Source: Paenibacillus pasadenensis
GTDB lineage: Bacteria > Bacillota > Bacilli > Paenibacillales > Paenibacillaceae
NCBI RefSeq assembly: GCF_023715725.1
Contig: NZ_JAMBOT010000004.1
Span: 1-64,000 of the forward strand
DNA length: 64,000 nt
Direction of reading: 5' to 3'
Both the position numbers and the translations under genes were made by a program. Below the pieces are notes generated by a model. It was given only the letters and a program-made list of their open reading frames with translations, made no database searches and was not told where the DNA came from. Positions 60,722 through 64,000 of this stretch are shown in pieces (positions within the stretch are counted from its first letter, which is position 1; each line of letters starts with the position of its first letter).

Positions 60722-61711
60722 TCATTCCTTGATCAGGCCGTCGAACACGCGCAGCTCCAGCTGCATCGTATGTTCCCCGCCTTTATAATTATGGGTGCAA
60801 TCCTCCACAAGAAAATTGCGGTTCAACCCCAGACGCTCCACCGTCACCTGCACAACCGAGCCGGCTCGGATGCCAGGATGCCCAAGCGCCTCCAGACTGA
60901 ATTTCCGCTGCTCGCGGTTTTTCAGCAGCATGAGGCGGTGAGACATCTCTTTGATCTGCTCCTCGTTCAACTTTTCGTCCACCTTCTGGTAAAACTGCAG
61001 CTGGCCCCAGCGGGCGATCGAGGCGCTGTCCTGCTCAATGTACACATCCCGCCGCCCTGTCCCCTTGTTGTCGCGAACGAGCTTGATGCGGTTGTACGTC
61101 TCGCTGTCGATGCTGCGGCTGTACGAGTAACCGTAGAGCAGGCTGTTATCCCCCACAAGAATTTCCGCCTTCATATCCAGCACATTGCGCAGCGTCATGT
61201 AACCGGCCTCGTCATAAAAAACAAACATTGTGCCTTTTGCCATCATCGTTTCGTCCAGCGCTTTGAAAATCATATCGAGCCGCTTTTGCCCGTCCTGGCT
61301 AAACTTTGGAATAGCATGGCTCGTATCGGCAATCGGCCCGAGCCTGCCTTTGATCGCCATCGCCTGATCCTTAATGACCTGCGCAGCCGTTACATTCGCC
61401 TTTACATAAGTGTCCGTTTCCAGCAAGTAACGCAGCTGATCCTGCGCTTTTACGCTTATCACTCGATCCCGGCCTTCATCCAGCGTAAAAATATACCCGT
61501 AAAACAACCGTCTGTCGCCATGCCAAACACGAACGACATTGCCGCAGGCAAGCGGAAGCTGTTCCGTCAGCTCCAGGCTGCGATTGCGCACGATTTGGAA
61601 ATCCAGCGTGCCCGCCTTGCCGATGCGGGATGTTTTCCAGGACAGCTCCGGCACCATGGCGGTTACATCCCAAAGCCGGCCGTTGCGGTTATCCACTTCA
61701 ATCTTCAGCAT
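60722..61711 (-). CDS. xkdQ: Phage tail hub protein XkdQ
   Basis: A 329-residue protein of the XkdQ/gpD-like hub family with GYIFTLDEGRDRVISVKAQD and VEDCTHNYKGGEHTM. It begins 4 bp after the stop of xkdP. Confidence 0.88.
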   Translation of the reverse strand: MLKIEVDNRNGRLWDVTAMVPELSWKTSRIGKAGTLDFQIVRNRSLELTEQLPLACGNVVRVWHGDRRLFYGYIFTLDEGRDRVISVKAQDQLRYLLETDTYVKANVTAAQVIKDQAMAIKGRLGPIADTSHAIPKFSQDGQKRLDMIFKALDETMMAKGTMFVFYDEAGYMTLRNVLDMKAEILVGDNSLLYGYSYSRSIDSETYNRIKLVRDNKGTGRRDVYIEQDSASIARWGQLQFYQKVDEKLNEEQIKEMSHRLMLLKNREQRKFSLEALGHPGIRAGSVVQVTVERLGLNRNFLVEDCTHNYKGGEHTMQLELRVFDGLIKE

Positions 61712-61715
61712 CGCC

Positions 61716-62438
61716 TCACTCCTTCGGCGGCGGCACTTTGAGCAGCTGTCCGATCTGCAGTCGTTTCAAATCCGCGTCCGACAAGCCGTTCAGCTTCTGA
61801 ATTTCGCGCCAGCGCCCGCTGTCTCCGTCGTACAGCTTCATACTGATGCGAATCAGCGTATCGCCCTTGACTACCTTGTAGGTTTTGGGTGGCACTCGCA
61901 GATCGGCGCGCTTGGCCGGCTCCGCCACCATTTTTCCATCCTTGCCTGCAACTCTGATTTTGACGGGAGCATAAAAAACATACTCCTTCAGCTTTAAGCT
62001 GAAATAAACATCTCCCGGTGAACCGGCTTGCTCCCAGCGTTCAAATGACGTAATCGTCATCGGCAGCCGGATGGCTCCCCGCCGTCCGTCTTCACCGCTG
62101 CCTCCATAGATAAAACGAATCGGATAGCCCGATTTCATCCAGCGGTTAATGTCGGCGACATATTCAGCCGGAGTTTTGCTGCCAGCCTGTTCGTTAAACA
62201 GCTTTGGGTGAACGGGAAAAAAACTCTCGAAATCAATTTCCGCCAGCTCCGGCTTCTCGATGGTTGAAATGTTTCCGGCTCCGATGATGGAATAGCTTTT
62301 CCCCGCTCCGCTGCGGCGAATAGAAAGCTTCTCCGGCAGTACAGGCAGCTCCCAGCCCTCAGCTCCGGAATTAAATTCCAGCCGGATTGCAAAAGACGGC
62401 ACGACCGCTGCAGGCTGCGGTTTAGTTGATGTAGCCAT
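61716..62438 (-). CDS. xkdP: Phage LysM tail protein XkdP
   Basis: A 240-residue protein with an N-terminal domain and a C-terminal LysM repeat (about 184-236; YKVVKGDTLIRIS and IGQLLKVPP). LysM binds peptidoglycan. Located between the tape measure and xkdQ as in PBSX. Confidence 0.9.
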   Translation of the reverse strand: MATSTKPQPAAVVPSFAIRLEFNSGAEGWELPVLPEKLSIRRSGAGKSYSIIGAGNISTIEKPELAEIDFESFFPVHPKLFNEQAGSKTPAEYVADINRWMKSGYPIRFIYGGSGEDGRRGAIRLPMTITSFERWEQAGSPGDVYFSLKLKEYVFYAPVKIRVAGKDGKMVAEPAKRADLRVPPKTYKVVKGDTLIRISMKLYDGDSGRWREIQKLNGLSDADLKRLQIGQLLKVPPPKE

Positions 62439-62515
62439 GCGCTCCCTCCTTTCCTTTATGAATAAAGAATCGGCCCCTGCTCGTACAAGCTTCTCTATCC
62501 AAGCTTCAGCCTTAG

Positions 62516-64000
62516 CTAGAAGCCGTACACGCCATGTGCGGAGGCTTCAATTTCTTTCTCCATGCTCGTCGTAATCTGGCGGACAACATCGTTCACATCC
62601 ACCTGGCTGTTCACCGGGCCGGTTGTCATCTGCACGGTCGGCGTCAGCGTCACAAAGTTCTGAATTGCCTTCATCTCCGCCAGCTCGCGCATGACCTTTA
62701 AATCCTCGCTGCCGATATCAACCTCATCGTTGATGCTGCCTACCTCGTTGACCCGGTCGATGTTGCCCATCCCGCCGGAGCCGGGAGCAGGAATTCCGCC
62801 ACCGCCCATTCCATTGGTCAGACCTTTCGTCTTGTCTTCCATATTGCTTTGGCCGCCAAACTTGTCCTTGCCCGTAAATTGATCTACAAGCGATCCGTCT
62901 TTCCCATTAAAGGCAGCGGCCATATCTCCAACCAGATCATTACCGGCTTTATACCCATTTCCGTATGCCGCAAGCGGATCTTTTTGACCCATTCTCTCCA
63001 AATTAAGCGTGTTTTTATCCGACTTGGGAGGCTCGATTCCTTCCATCATTCCCTTAAGCGAATCGCTCAGCGAATTTATATTCGAAGTATCCAGCTTGAG
63101 CTCTTGAATTGCATCAATATTAATTCCGAATACCTTGCTTATTCCGCCGATGAGTTTATTTACGCCGCCAATGATTCCGTTTATAGCCTGCAACACCATT
63201 TTCATAAAACCGCCGGCAAACGTCTCGCCTGCCCGCAGCATCTGATAAAGATTATTTCCGAACACCATCGCAAGATCATAAAACAATTTCTGAACGGCAT
63301 AGATAGGATCGATAAACAAATTAATCAAAAACTCCGCAAAGGTAGCAAATAGATTCCAGGCCACTGAAATCATGTTATAAATAACAGCTCCCAAATAATA
63401 AAAGGATCCTACGATAGAGCCGATAATTTGCCCAGCCGTTACGCCGCTTTGCAGCAGCCAGTATACAAGCAGCCCCACGGCTGCAATGACGAGCAGGATC
63501 GGCCAGTTCGCCATGAACCATGCCGCTGCCATCGTAACAATCGGAGGAATCATGCTCCACAGCATTACCGCCAGCAAAGGAAGCAGCGAAACGGCCAGCA
63601 CCGTAAGCACATCGGCAATGACGTCCCCATGCGTTGAGAATAATGTCATGAAAAATAACGCGCCGTCCGCGGCTGCTGTAATCAGCTGGGCCACCAGCAT
63701 CAGTCCGGCGGATAACGCTCCAAAAAACGGATCGAGCTTTCCGGATTCAAACGCTTCCGTAATTTTATCCATGACTGGAACCAAAGCCTCCAAAGCAGGC
63801 ATTCCAGCTTGGCCGAATTCAAATTGCACTCGTTGCTGAAGCCCTGCCATCTTTGCGGTAGGCGTTTGCGCCAGCTGGTTAAAGCCAGCTTCACTCATTC
63901 CTTGTCCGGCGAGCAGGCTGTCCATGGCGCCTAAAAAGGCTTTCATATCGCCTGCTGCAACAGCGGAGGAGACCCCGCTTGCCGCAAGCTGATTCTCGCT
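62516..64000 (-). CDS. xkdO: Tape measure protein XkdO (5' end outside window)
   Basis: The C-terminal 494 codons of a tape measure protein; the frame is open to the right edge. It has a hydrophobic part of five to six helices (about 75-230 in the visible part), then a Gly/Asn/Asp-rich region and the end VRQITTSMEKEIEASAHG. Gene order and the end sequence fit XkdO. The ATG at 63946 is internal, not the true start. Confidence 0.88.
   Translation of the reverse strand, partial: SENQLAASGVSSAVAAGDMKAFLGAMDSLLAGQGMSEAGFNQLAQTPTAKMAGLQQRVQFEFGQAGMPALEALVPVMDKITEAFESGKLDPFFGALSAGLMLVAQLITAAADGALFFMTLFSTHGDVIADVLTVLAVSLLPLLAVMLWSMIPPIVTMAAAWFMANWPILLVIAAVGLLVYWLLQSGVTAGQIIGSIVGSFYYLGAVIYNMISVAWNLFATFAEFLINLFIDPIYAVQKLFYDLAMVFGNNLYQMLRAGETFAGGFMKMVLQAINGIIGGVNKLIGGISKVFGINIDAIQELKLDTSNINSLSDSLKGMMEGIEPPKSDKNTLNLERMGQKDPLAAYGNGYKAGNDLVGDMAAAFNGKDGSLVDQFTGKDKFGGQSNMEDKTKGLTNGMGGGGIPAPGSGGMGNIDRVNEVGSINDEVDIGSEDLKVMRELAEMKAIQNFVTLTPTVQMTTGPVNSQVDVNDVVRQITTSMEKEIEASAHGVYGF

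Overview
This 64 kb window looks like chromosomal DNA of a spore-forming, high-GC member of the Bacillota, most likely Paenibacillus or a close relative. The evidence is gene content and order: dnaE divergent from ytrH-ytrI-ytpI, ytoI, a UPF0342 (YheA) gene beside a block of YheC/YheD ATP-grasp spore genes, and a cotJABC operon. No rRNA, tRNA or cas genes were seen.

Layout. 1-3210 is the 5' part of dnaE (minus strand, runs off the left edge). 3338-4725 holds ytrH, ytrI and ytpI. 4743-5052 holds a terminator, four near-palindromic 22-bp repeats spaced exactly 52 bp apart, and a second terminator. About 5.0-19.5 kb is an accessory respiration/metal island lying between ytpI and ytoI, which are close neighbours in Bacillus. 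It contains two CydA-like membrane proteins (one with a C-terminal cytochrome c domain), an orphan OmpR-type regulator with a membrane cytochrome c, a PepSY membrane protein with a YtkA/FixH-like lipoprotein, a FecCD-type ABC transporter followed by a frameshifted DJ-1/PfpI gene, and a nosD-nosL-nosY-nosF-thioredoxin operon without nosZ. Several of these units share an AGTCATG-type upstream motif, and in three the motif sits exactly 20 nt before a -10-like hexamer. This suggests one regulon.

19.5-30 kb holds ytoI, small hypothetical genes, yheA, and five YheC/YheD paralogues with an embedded GNAT gene. 29.7-32.8 kb is a TetR/MFS efflux pair and a HAD phosphatase. 33.1-35 kb is the cotJ operon, whose CotJA and CotJB carry long low-complexity N-termini. 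35.2-40.2 kb is a biotin operon, bioA-bioD-bioF-bioH-bioC, with a BirA-like inverted repeat upstream. 40.3-47.6 kb is housekeeping: a YwaF-like protein, an AI-2E family protein, a CNNM/CorC-type protein, YfkAB, an HD-GYP protein and a 5'-nucleotidase. 47.7-50.8 kb holds molybdenum-cofactor genes: moaA divergent from a moaD-moaE fusion and moeB. A second HD-GYP gene and a membrane protein with a Cys/Ser/Gly tail follow.

53.4-64 kb, on the minus strand, is a PBSX-like phage-tail and lysis module: a partial tape measure gene, xkdP-Q-R-S-T-U homologues, a fibre, a small XkdX protein, XhlA, a holin and an amidase. It continues off the right edge, so prophage, defective prophage or tailocin cannot be separated from this window alone.
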